62,933 nucleotides of DNA, from assembly GCA_903892415.1 (NCBI GenBank), contig CAITIQ010000299.1:1-62933 (forward strand). Reading direction: 5' to 3'. Positions 1 through 7,931 of this stretch are shown here, piece by piece (the stretch's first letter is position 1; each line of letters opens with the position of its first letter). The notes under the pieces were generated by a model, which ran no database searches, had not been told where the DNA came from, and saw only the letters and a list, made by a program, of their open reading frames with translations. Source of the DNA: an uncultured delta proteobacterium (GTDB lineage Bacteria; Myxococcota_A; Polyangia; Polyangiales; Polyangiaceae). The position numbers and the translations under genes are program-made.

Positions 1-66
1 AGACGCCTTCCAAGCCGCAACGCGATCCCTCCACAACTTCTCGCTATCCAACTTCCCGATGCTCAT
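1..66 (-). CDS. IS66-type accessory protein TnpA-like, N-terminal fragment (runs off left edge)
   Basis: Only the first 22 codons are present (MSIGKLDSEKLWRDRVAAWK followed by A-S). The pattern 'W-x-x-x-V-x-x-W-x-x-S' is the typical opening of the small IS66 OrfA/TnpA protein, a DNA-binding accessory needed for transposition together with OrfB and the large transposase. A strong ribosome-binding site (GGAGG) lies 7 bases before the ATG. The short length makes the family call tentative; the position inside a broken Rhs gene supports it. Confidence 0.5.
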   Translation of the reverse strand, partial: MSIGKLDSEKLWRDRVAAWKAS

Positions 67-138
67 GGGTGATCCTCCAAGCACCAAGCCTCCGTGATCT
101 CACCGGTCTTGTCTCAACGGCCTTCGCCGGACGGATAC
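1..138 (-). mobile_element. End of an IS66-like insertion element (partial)
   Basis: Seen: the Rhs gene coming from the right loses its family sequence abruptly at about position 139, right after the conserved '...FDRRIT' stretch. From 138 down to 121 the minus strand reads GTATCCGTCCGGCGAAGG, which resembles the terminal inverted repeats of IS66-family elements (usually starting GTAA or similar). A transposase-accessory-like gene starts at 66 in the same direction. Inferred: the element inserted into the Rhs gene and only its left end is in the window. The other end, the target duplication and the transposase lie outside, so the exact boundary and family are provisional. Confidence 0.55.
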
Positions 139-1596
139 GGTAATCCGCCGGTCGAAGAGGATGCGCGGTAGCGCGTTGTTGGCGCCGGGGCTGGGGTCAA
201 AGAGTTGGTTTTCACCCCAGGTGCGGATGCAGTTGCCGTCGGGGTGGTCGAGGTCCCAGGCGAAGTGAAACTGGAGGCCGCTTTTGTGGGTCTCTTGGAT
301 GACTACGCCGCCGGACCAGGCGTACTGCATGCTAAAGCCGCGGGCGTCGGTGGCGCGGATTAGGCGTCCGTCTTGGTAGGCGTAGCGGACGAGCAGCTGG
401 GGTTGGTTCGCTGGGCCTGTGGGAAGGAGCCAGAGGCTCTCGAGGCGCTGGTCTGCCCAATGGCATTCAATCACTCGGCCGGCGGCGTCACGGATGAGGC
501 GGAGGCGGCCTTGTTCATAGCTTAGTTCAATGCGGTTATCGGCCGGGTCGAGGATGGTGACGGGCAGGTAGACTTTGCGGGCGGCGCCAGGGCGGGGCTC
601 GCTTTCGGTATAGATCCAGCGTTCACCGTCTTGGTGGATGAGCTCGTAGCCGCGGGCGGTGCGAGCGAGGGTTTGGCGGTCTTCCGGGTCCCAGCTCGTG
701 TCACCGGCAAAGCGCAAGGGGCCAAAGGCTTTGGGGCGGCCGTCGGCAGCGGAGAGGTAGACGGCTTGGCCGCCTTGCTCTTCTTCTATCCACGAGTCAT
801 AGGGGTGAAACCAGGCGGGGCCGAGGGCGGGCGTTCGCTCGGTTAGTTTATTGCTTAAACTGGGGAGGATGGGGTGGCGTCCCTCGCGGGATCGGTAGTT
901 GCGCTCCCATTGGATGGGGAGGATGGCGCCGCCGAATTCAAAGTCGATGGCCTCGGCGATCAGCTCGCCGCTGGCTACGTCCACGGGGTGGCCGGTCAAG
1001 AAGCAGACAAACTTGCTGCGTTTGCTGCCGGAGGGGAGGTTGAATTTCTTGTGGGCCCAGCTGCTTACGCTCTTACCCCATTTGCCTTTGGCGTGTTTGA
1101 AGGCGCCTTTGAGGGCGCTGGTGGCCGCTACCATGTAATCAATGGCTTCGGGGCCACCGATGTTGACGGGTGAGCCGCCGGGAATGGGGGTTACAATGGA
1201 GGACGGGAGGTCCACCGGGTAGCTGCAGCTAATGACGTGGGAGAGCTCGCGTGCTTGGCTGGATCCGCCGAAGTTGACGGTCTTGGAGCCGGTGAGAATG
1301 GTGCCTTCGTTATCGGGCGGGGCGTCGGGCGGGGCGGGTCCGGTTCCCGGAGGGGTCGGGAAGTGCGGTATGTTCATCACGTCGGTGCCCGAGTTGCCGG
1401 TGGGCATGCCGTTGACGAACACGGGGCCGCCACCACCGAAGACGGCGCCTATTGCGGCGCCCATCGCGGCTCCGAGCGGGTCGAAGACGGCGCCAACGAA
1501 GGGGTGCGGCAGCGGCGCCGTTCCCGGGGGGCCGGGAATAATCACCATATGGATGTCGAGGCCGAGGACGGGATCTCCGAACTTAGCGGCGGTCAT
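100..1596 (-). pseudogene. PAAR-like/Rhs type VI secretion tip protein, truncated by insertion element
   Basis: The 498-codon product has a PAAR-like tip domain (about residues 1-135, with 'VFVNGMPTGNSGTDV' and 'GSKTVNFGG' signatures), a linker, then a DUF6531/Rhs entry ('GHPVDVASGELI', about residues 201-235) and the start of the Rhs/YD shell. PAAR proteins sharpen the VgrG spike; Rhs shells encapsulate a C-terminal toxin. Homologues run on for many hundreds of residues. Here the family sequence stops at 'LFDRRIT' (about residue 482), and the last 16 or so codons read into what looks like an IS66 end. Toxin and most of the shell are missing from the window. The start codon overlaps the upstream stop (ATGA), so it was translationally coupled. 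Confidence 0.75.
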
Positions 1597-2909
1597 TGGC
1601 TTACTCGCTGGTTGGGCACTGCATGGATGGCGGCGCGGATCCGGGCGGTTCGGTCTTTTGCCTCGGCGGCGAGGTGCGGCTTACCAAGGAGGAGCTGGGT
1701 GGCTTGGAGTCGCTCGCCGATAAGGCTGTAGCAGGTCAGGGCGGCGAGCCGGGGGTCGAGCGCTTCCGCCAAGGCGAGGGCCTCGCTCCAAACGCTTACG
1801 GCATCCCCCGGGCGGTTTTCAGCCAGGAAGCACTCGCCGCGCAGGCGGAGGCTCTCGAGCTTCATCGGCGGGAGGTCGTCGCTCGAGGCGCTGATTCGCT
1901 CATAGGCAGCGCGCGCGGTGGGGAACTCTTTACGATGCAGGTGGGTGGCGGCCAAGCCGAGCTCGGCTTGCAGGACGAGCCGCGGTTCAGCCAGGGCAGC
2001 GGCGGCTTTGCGCGCGGTGGTAAAGGCCTCGATCGCGCGTTCTGTGCGGCCGCAGGCGAAATGCGAGCTACCGACGGCGATGGTGCAGGCCACGGCTTCG
2101 GGCTTGAGGTCGATCATGTGGCACCACGTGCGCGCCATGCGGAACTTCTTGGCGGCGAGCTCGAACTGGCCTTCACTCTGGGCTTCACCGGCCTCGAACA
2201 AGAGGCGCTTGTAGGTTTGCCCGGCCTCTTTACTTGTTATTCGTTTCCCGGTCTTGCGGGTCAATTCGCGGCGTTGGGCGGCCGTAAGTTGGGGAGCGTT
2301 CTCGCGCGCAGGGCCGACGTTTTGTGGGCTCTTGAGCTGCTTGAGGTGCTCGGTAAGGGCTTTGCGATCCACCTTGGCGCTAATGGCTTTACCCGCCGGA
2401 GCGACCTCCTTTGGGACGAGGAAGATGAGCTCGGGATAACACGCTCGAGCGACGAGCTTGGCCGTGAACTGTGCAAACGCTTCAGCCTGGAGCACCCGCG
2501 CCGGGGCGAGCACCACCACGAGGCCGGCCAGTTCATGGGCGACGGCCGAGGCAAGTTGCGAGAGGAAGCTCGCGAGGCTCTCGACACCGCGTTGCTCGGG
2601 CAGCGGGGTGGGTGCGATGATGCGCCCGTCCTCGGCGAGCCCTTGGCGGATGGCGGCCTCATCCCCAGCCAGCTGCATGAAGGCCTCTAGCAAGTAGCTC
2701 TCCGGCTCGAGGAAGTCTGCGCTCAATAGAATAAACGGATAACGGTTGTCCTCGCGATACTCGAAGAGCCGGAAGGTCTTGAGCACCTCGCTGGGCGTAA
2801 AGCCCTCGAGCGCGTAGCCGCGAGTGGCCTGCGGCGCGGGCGCCTGATCACTCAGGGCCAGCGCCAGGGCCGCATGAAACTGCTCCACTGCTAACGTCAA
2901 AGGGTCCAT
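1593..2909 (-). CDS. TPR-like protein between VgrG and Rhs; candidate effector adaptor
   Basis: A 438-residue soluble protein without signal peptide. The N-terminal half (about 1-200) is an alpha/beta region of unknown family; the C-terminal half (about 225-430) is helical and Ala/Leu/Glu-rich with TPR-like units, e.g. 'AIEAFTTARKAAAALAEPRL' and 'GDAVSVWSEALALAEALDPR'. It begins 13 bases after vgrG and overlaps the Rhs start by 4 bases (ATGA). By known type VI logic, proteins encoded between VgrG and a PAAR/Rhs effector are often chaperones or adaptors that load the effector (families such as DUF4123, DUF1795 or DUF2169). I do not recognise any of those here, so the adaptor role is inferred from position only. 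Confidence 0.6.
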   Translation of the reverse strand: MDPLTLAVEQFHAALALALSDQAPAPQATRGYALEGFTPSEVLKTFRLFEYREDNRYPFILLSADFLEPESYLLEAFMQLAGDEAAIRQGLAEDGRIIAPTPLPEQRGVESLASFLSQLASAVAHELAGLVVVLAPARVLQAEAFAQFTAKLVARACYPELIFLVPKEVAPAGKAISAKVDRKALTEHLKQLKSPQNVGPARENAPQLTAAQRRELTRKTGKRITSKEAGQTYKRLLFEAGEAQSEGQFELAAKKFRMARTWCHMIDLKPEAVACTIAVGSSHFACGRTERAIEAFTTARKAAAALAEPRLVLQAELGLAATHLHRKEFPTARAAYERISASSDDLPPMKLESLRLRGECFLAENRPGDAVSVWSEALALAEALDPRLAALTCYSLIGERLQATQLLLGKPHLAAEAKDRTARIRAAIHAVPNQRVSQ

Positions 2910-2922
2910 CGGCTACCTCGAC

Positions 2923-5295
2923 TCAGTTGACGTTGACCACGCCGCCGGTGATGTCCACGGTGCCGCCGGCGATCTTGATGGAGCCAGCCTCGAGCGAGAT
3001 GCTGCCTCCTTTGATCGAGACGGTACCGCCCTCAATCAGCACCTCGCCCGCCGCGTTCACGGTGACCGTCGCGCCTTGGATGGTAGCGGCCCCGCCGGCA
3101 ACGGCGGTGAACTCGGTGGTATTGATGGTGGCTGTGGCGGAGGCGTTGACCGTGTGGGCGACGGTATTGTGGGTGATGGTCGCGGAGCCGTTCACCACCG
3201 CTACAGGGGTATTCACGATATGAGCGGCGCCTGCATTGACGGTGGCAGCAGCGGCGACGTTTTGCGTCAACATCGCGCCGATGGTCTCTACTTTGCTGGC
3301 GCCGACCTCCACGACTTGCACGGCGGCGATGCTGTAGGACTCGGAGGCGCCGACGACCACCGAGTGATTGGCTCCGACCGTTAGATCGCGGGCGGCGCCC
3401 ACGCCGATGGTTTGCGCTGCGGAGATGCTGACCGTCTGCGAAGCACCGATCGTGAGCTTCTGACTTGCGCCTACGTCGATGGTCTCGGTGCCGGTCACTG
3501 ACTCGGTATTCGTCCCGCCTACGGTGGTGCTGCGATCGGCGCTGGTGGCCTCCGTGCGATTGGCTTGGACGGTGGATTTGGAGTCGTTCTTGACCGTCTC
3601 CTCGCGGTTGTTACCGACGGCTGTATTCCAATCTTTACCAGCGGTGAGGTTGACCTTCTCCTCCCCCGCCGTATCGTCGAATTGCAGCTCGTTGAAGACC
3701 TTGCCGCCGGGGGAGGCCATGGTCTTGAGCGTGGATACGGTGGCCGCGCCTTTGCCTTTGGCGGCAGCAGGTTGCTGACCGTTGTAAACCCGACCGACGA
3801 CGATCGGCCGATCCGGGTCCCCGTCGATGAAGTCGACGATCACCTCGGTGCCCACGCGCGGATGAAACACAGCTCCGCCGCCGGCTCCCGCAAACACCTG
3901 GGAGACGCGCACCCAGGTGGAGGTTGGCTCCTTGTCGTGGCGCTCGCTCTCGAGGTCCCAATGGAACTTGAGGCGGACACAACCGTTCTCATTTCCTTCG
4001 GGCCCGCCGACGTGAATCTCAGCGTCCTTCGCCGTGGGCTCGCTGGTGACCATGGCGGTTTGGGAGCCGAGGATGCGCGGCTTGGGCAAGAGCGGTGGCC
4101 GATACTTCGACTCATCCGGGCTCTCGGCGGTGCCGCGTCGCACGCACTCGAGCTTGGCGCTAAACGGACGCGCTTGGCTTGCCGCGGGCAGGTCTGCAAG
4201 GGCGCCCACTGCTTCGTCCCCGCCGAGCTCGCCCTGGGTGAAGCCTTGCAACTCGGCCTTGGTTACTAGGTATTCCCCTTCGTAACGCGGGCTCGTATGG
4301 GTCATTGGGAACACGGTGCCGGCGCCGAGCAGACGACAGCCCGAGCTGATCTCCGCATAACGCGCCTCGGTCTGGAGCCGCTCGAGCCGGGCCTTGGCTA
4401 GGAGTTCGCCCTGCTTCGGCTCGTCCGGGTAGAGGCCTGGATACATATCCACAGCGAGCGAGTCATCCCCCTCCCCCTTCGCCTCGACCTTCATGTCGAG
4501 CGAGGGCTTCTGCCAGTTGTAGTCAACCAAGCGGTAACGCGTCGAGCGCAGCTTGCGCCCGAGGCGCACGTGATCGAGCTGGCGACCAGCAACGCCCGGG
4601 CCCACCGGATCGAACGGATCGAGCGCAAATCGCCCTGCATCGGCGTCGGCAATCACCATCACCACCGCCTCGGCGTGATGCTCGAAGTGATAGCTGAGGC
4701 CCTCCTCGGCCAGGAGGCGCGCTACAAACGCTAGGTCGCTCTCGTTGTATTGAACGCAATAAGGACGGGTCGCGCTATCCTCCAATCGTGAAGGGTCCTT
4801 CAAGCGGAAGGCCACACACTCGCGCGCCGGCTCGAAGGGATCCGTCAGGCTCCCGGCCGCCTCAAACTCGGGGTCTTCAATTTTGACCTTGGGATCTCCG
4901 AGCAGCACCGTCTCCAGGATCTGCTTGGTGCTCTTCTCCAGAAAGATGCGGCTCTTGCTGCGGAAGGCCGCGCGGATGAGCGGCGGGACGAGCAAGACCT
5001 CATAGACCATCCCGTAGCGAGAAGAGCCGAGCTCGGAGGCCTCAGCGATCAGGCCGTGGAGGCTGCGCACCGCCGGGGTGGTGAGCGTGGCGATGCGCAA
5101 GGTGCCCAAACTACCGACCAGCGTCTCCGGGTCTACCTCATTATCTGCTCCGCGCGCGTGCAAGATCAGCCGCGCCTCGAAGGGCTGGTTGAGCTCCTCC
5201 CGCAGTTGAAAGGAAATCACCCGCAAGTGGGACCAGGCAGCAGCCCCGCCTTCCCAGTGAAAGACATAATCAAACGGGGCGTTCTCAGCGGACAT
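2923..5295 (-). CDS. vgrG: Type VI secretion spike protein VgrG
   Basis: 790 residues, trimeric spike of the contractile type VI secretion system. The first ~400 residues match the gp27/gp44-like base, and about 410-510 is the gp5 OB-fold, with 'AGAGGGAVFHPRVGTEVIVD' continuing into 'F-D-G-DPDRP-VVGRVYN'. From about 545 to the end there is a long beta-helical needle of short repeats such as 'TIGASQTVSI' and 'TVGANHSVVV', ending in Gly-Gly-rich turns. There is no extra enzymatic domain at the C-terminus, so it is probably a carrier that works through the downstream PAAR/Rhs protein. The start overlaps the upstream gene by 11 bases. No sheath or baseplate genes are in the window, so this is a satellite vgrG island. 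Confidence 0.93.
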   Translation of the reverse strand: MSAENAPFDYVFHWEGGAAAWSHLRVISFQLREELNQPFEARLILHARGADNEVDPETLVGSLGTLRIATLTTPAVRSLHGLIAEASELGSSRYGMVYEVLLVPPLIRAAFRSKSRIFLEKSTKQILETVLLGDPKVKIEDPEFEAAGSLTDPFEPARECVAFRLKDPSRLEDSATRPYCVQYNESDLAFVARLLAEEGLSYHFEHHAEAVVMVIADADAGRFALDPFDPVGPGVAGRQLDHVRLGRKLRSTRYRLVDYNWQKPSLDMKVEAKGEGDDSLAVDMYPGLYPDEPKQGELLAKARLERLQTEARYAEISSGCRLLGAGTVFPMTHTSPRYEGEYLVTKAELQGFTQGELGGDEAVGALADLPAASQARPFSAKLECVRRGTAESPDESKYRPPLLPKPRILGSQTAMVTSEPTAKDAEIHVGGPEGNENGCVRLKFHWDLESERHDKEPTSTWVRVSQVFAGAGGGAVFHPRVGTEVIVDFIDGDPDRPIVVGRVYNGQQPAAAKGKGAATVSTLKTMASPGGKVFNELQFDDTAGEEKVNLTAGKDWNTAVGNNREETVKNDSKSTVQANRTEATSADRSTTVGGTNTESVTGTETIDVGASQKLTIGASQTVSISAAQTIGVGAARDLTVGANHSVVVGASESYSIAAVQVVEVGASKVETIGAMLTQNVAAAATVNAGAAHIVNTPVAVVNGSATITHNTVAHTVNASATATINTTEFTAVAGGAATIQGATVTVNAAGEVLIEGGTVSIKGGSISLEAGSIKIAGGTVDITGGVVNVN

Positions 5296-6166
5296 GGCTA
5301 GCGGCCTCTCGCAAGAGTTGTTCGTATTGGGCTTTGAAGACTGGATCGCTGGCGAGCCGTTTACCGAGCTTTTGCGCGAGGCTCAGCCACTCATCGGCGG
5401 TCACCGCAAACTGACGAAAGACAGCCTCCCGGTCGGCGGCGACGGCCAGCGTCGCTGCCAACTGCGCTATCCGCGCCACAGGCATGGGCAGCTCCTCGGA
5501 CGTGCCAAACGGCGTTGCTCCGGAGAGTAGCGCCTCACGAATCTTGGAGACGTCCACCGCGCCGGTCGCATCGAGGTCAATCGCCGGCGCGGTGCTCGGG
5601 CTCACCGCTGCCTTCGACGCGAACGGTACAGCGGGCCGCATGCGACGAAGCTCGCTCACGTCCACCTCGTCGGTGCCGGTGCTCGACGCTTGCGGCTGGC
5701 TAAGCGCGGCCTCAGCCACGGGCGGCGGAGCGCTGGGCTCAGCGCTATCAACAAAGGGAATGCCTTGGTTGCGCAGACCAACGAGGATGGCGCGCACATC
5801 GGTCTCGCCGGTCGCGTCCACATCGATGGTCGCCAGCGGCACCGCGCGTAAATCTGGCTTGGGGCGTTCGGCCTCAGGCTCCGGCAGGCCAATCGCACCA
5901 GCGGGCGCAGCAGCAGCGGGCGCAGTAGCCTCGCCATCCTCGCTCGGGCCGCGTGCCTCGAGGTAGGCTGTTTGATATTCGAGCACCCGCTCGAAGTGAC
6001 CGCGATCCAGGTCCTCGGCGAGCTCACCGATCCAGTGTTCTTCAGCCGCCGCAAACGCCAAACTCAACGGTGGCTCGGGGAAAAGCTCCTCGCGCGATAG
6101 ACCCGCATCCAACCGACCACGCAAAGCGGCCGCCTCGCGCACGGAGAGTACCTCTGTGGTTTTCAC
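5285..6166 (-). CDS. VgrG-linked accessory protein with two 'D-DATG-DV' repeats (unknown function)
   Basis: A 293-residue protein with no signal peptide, first gene of the vgrG operon. It has a short helical N-terminus and an Ala/Pro-rich middle. Two copies of one motif, 'IDVDATGETDVRAILVGLRN' (about residues 113-132) and 'IDLDATGAVDVSKIREALLS' (about 196-215), are each followed within a few residues by '(I/T)PF'. A helical C-terminus follows. The ATG at 6166 is the first in frame and the gene ends 11 bases inside vgrG. I recognise no family. The repeated short motif separated by disordered linkers looks like a peptide docking element; that is inference. Confidence 0.6.
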   Translation of the reverse strand: MKTTEVLSVREAAALRGRLDAGLSREELFPEPPLSLAFAAAEEHWIGELAEDLDRGHFERVLEYQTAYLEARGPSEDGEATAPAAAAPAGAIGLPEPEAERPKPDLRAVPLATIDVDATGETDVRAILVGLRNQGIPFVDSAEPSAPPPVAEAALSQPQASSTGTDEVDVSELRRMRPAVPFASKAAVSPSTAPAIDLDATGAVDVSKIREALLSGATPFGTSEELPMPVARIAQLAATLAVAADREAVFRQFAVTADEWLSLAQKLGKRLASDPVFKAQYEQLLREAASHVR

Positions 6167-6263
6167 ATCCTAGTTATTACGGTGAGCTTTCAAACATGGA
6201 CACCAAAAATTCCTGACCGGTGCTCAAGGCCGGGCGCGGACGATCGAGGGCCGTTCCTCGAAC

Positions 6264-6578
6264 TCAGGCAAGCCAGAGTTCAGCGGCCGAGCCGGCCTGA
6301 GCTTCATGGTGGGTGAGCTCGAGCTCGCCGCTCGCCGAATGATGGGAGAAGCGCAGGCGAACTCTGCGCCCCTGCTGCCAGGGAATGATGCAAAGGCCCT
6401 GCGCTGCTTGCGTCAGCCAGCGTTGAGGCGCTTTCGCTGAGTCCCATTGTGCTTCCACCAGCACCGAGCCCTCGGCGAAACCGGGTTCCTGACTCTTCGT
6501 CCGCGTGCGCAGTCGCACCAAAATGGGCGGGATCTTACCGGCGTCTGCACCGAACATTCGCTTGAGGAACTGAACCAC
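6264..6578 (-). CDS. Small hypothetical protein (104 residues)
   Basis: Starts with GTG, 6 bases after the stop of the decayed kinase upstream, so it was probably its co-transcribed partner. The product is mostly beta-type sequence with no signal peptide or membrane segment ('PPILVRLRTRTKSQEPGFAE', 'GRRVRLRFSHHSASGELEL'). No family recognised. It could be a real small gene or a remnant. Confidence 0.4.
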   Translation of the reverse strand: MVQFLKRMFGADAGKIPPILVRLRTRTKSQEPGFAEGSVLVEAQWDSAKAPQRWLTQAAQGLCIIPWQQGRRVRLRFSHHSASGELELTHHEAQAGSAAELWLA

Positions 6579-6584
6579 GCCTTG

Positions 6585-7753
6585 TCAGTAGCTTGACGGT
6601 CGGCTCGCGTTCACGCCCGACAAAGAATCTCGGCCGCTCACGGCGAGCTCCCGCTCCAGCGGTCTTGGGGCTACGGCTCGCAGCGCCTCCGGCATGACCT
6701 CTGTCAGCACGTGGGCTTGTGCTAACGCCTCGGTTCGTGAACGCAGTTGTTGTTGCACCGAAGCCGCGACGGTGAAGTGGCAAGAGAAGATGTTCAGCAC
6801 CGAGCCGGCCAACAAGATGATGGTCGAGCCAACCGGCGGTAGCTCAATGAGCCTCGGCAAAATGATCATCGTGCCGTCGCGCCACTCGTAGGAAGGTGGA
6901 ACCAGCGACAGCCACTCCAAGCCGAGCGGAACCATTAGTCCGAGTAACGCACAACCCAACACCAAGTGTTTAAACTGGCTTCGCTCCCCTGATAGGTGAA
7001 GCAGCGGCATGATGTTCGCGGTGAGCAGCCCAGGTAAAACCAACAGTGGCCCAAAGGCCGTGGCGAAGCCTGCAATGCAGATGAAGCTCGAGACGATGGC
7101 CGCCGCGAGCAGGCGGTTCGTCCAACCGCTGCGGTAAGCCCAGGCTGAGACGAGCTCTCTGCATCCTGGGGAGCGTCGCTCGTGCGGCGGGCGATGCCCC
7201 AATCGAGGACGTACACTTCGCCGAAGTGACCCAGCATGATGTTCTCCGGCTTGAGATCGAGATGCAGCACGCCACGCTGGTGCGCGAACGCGACGGTGAG
7301 GCTCACGCGCGCCAGCACCTCGAGCAAGGCGCGGCGCGACCAGGGCGACCGGCTCGGTGAGGTGGGTACGCTTTCAAGCGCGTCGGCCAAGGTCGTCCCC
7401 TGGACCTCCTGCATCGTGAAGTAGGTCTGTCCGAGCTCGTCCTCCGCCAGGTCGAACACCGAAACGATGCCCGGATGACCGAGCGAGGCCTGCAGTTGCG
7501 CCTCCTTCGCGAAGGCCAGGCGTGTCTCCTCTCGACCGCCAGCCTCTGTGTGCAGCCGCTTGAGCACGACGTCGCGACTGAGCCGCGCGTCGCGAAAGCG
7601 CCAAATCTCGCCCATTCCGCCGCTGGCGATGCGCTTGGGCTCGACGTAGCGGTCGGGCAGCAAGAGGCCGGTCGCGCTGGCCCGTGATCCGCTGGCAGGC
7701 CGGTCGGAAATGGAGGCCGCGACGGTATCGAGGTCTCGACGACCTTCACTCAT
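6585..7753 (-). pseudogene. Decayed Ser/Thr protein kinase with deleted C-lobe and frameshifted membrane tail
   Basis: Frame 1 (7753 to about 7160) encodes a kinase N-lobe and catalytic loop: glycine loop 'IASGGMGEIW', lysine in 'DVVLKRL', catalytic 'HLDLKPENIML', and 'DWG' replacing DFG. Right after 'DWGIARRTSDAPQDAE' the activation segment, APE motif and the whole C-lobe are absent. The sequence continues in a second frame (from about 7160 to 6585) with a family-typical membrane tail: several hydrophobic segments such as 'LLAAAIVSSFICIAGFATAF', then a helical end. The first frame runs on to 6935 as nonsense. Such kinases are usually continuous, so I read this as one gene damaged by an out-of-frame internal deletion. 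A recent sequencing error would not explain the missing lobe. Confidence 0.7.
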
Positions 7754-7849
7754 GGGTAAACCATAGGCGGATCTCCTACACGTTGTCTTTAAGCTCCGGC
7801 GCGAGCTCGAGCCAAAGCCCTGAACGGGTGCTCTCGCCTGGTCCCCGCG

Positions 7850-7878
7850 TTGACATGGCCCCGAGGGAAGACTATTCC
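7850..7878 (+). promoter_or_regulatory. Candidate sigma-70 promoter of rpsA
   Basis: TTGACA (7850-7855), a 17-base spacer, then TATTCC (7873-7878). This is the only good housekeeping-type match in the 178-base gap between the divergent kinase remnant and rpsA. The -35 box is perfect, the -10 box matches 3 of 6 positions. Confidence 0.45.
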
Positions 7879-7931
7879 GGCCAGCCTCGCTGCACGGAAA
7901 GTGCCGAGAAGAAGGAAGTTAAACCAACAGC

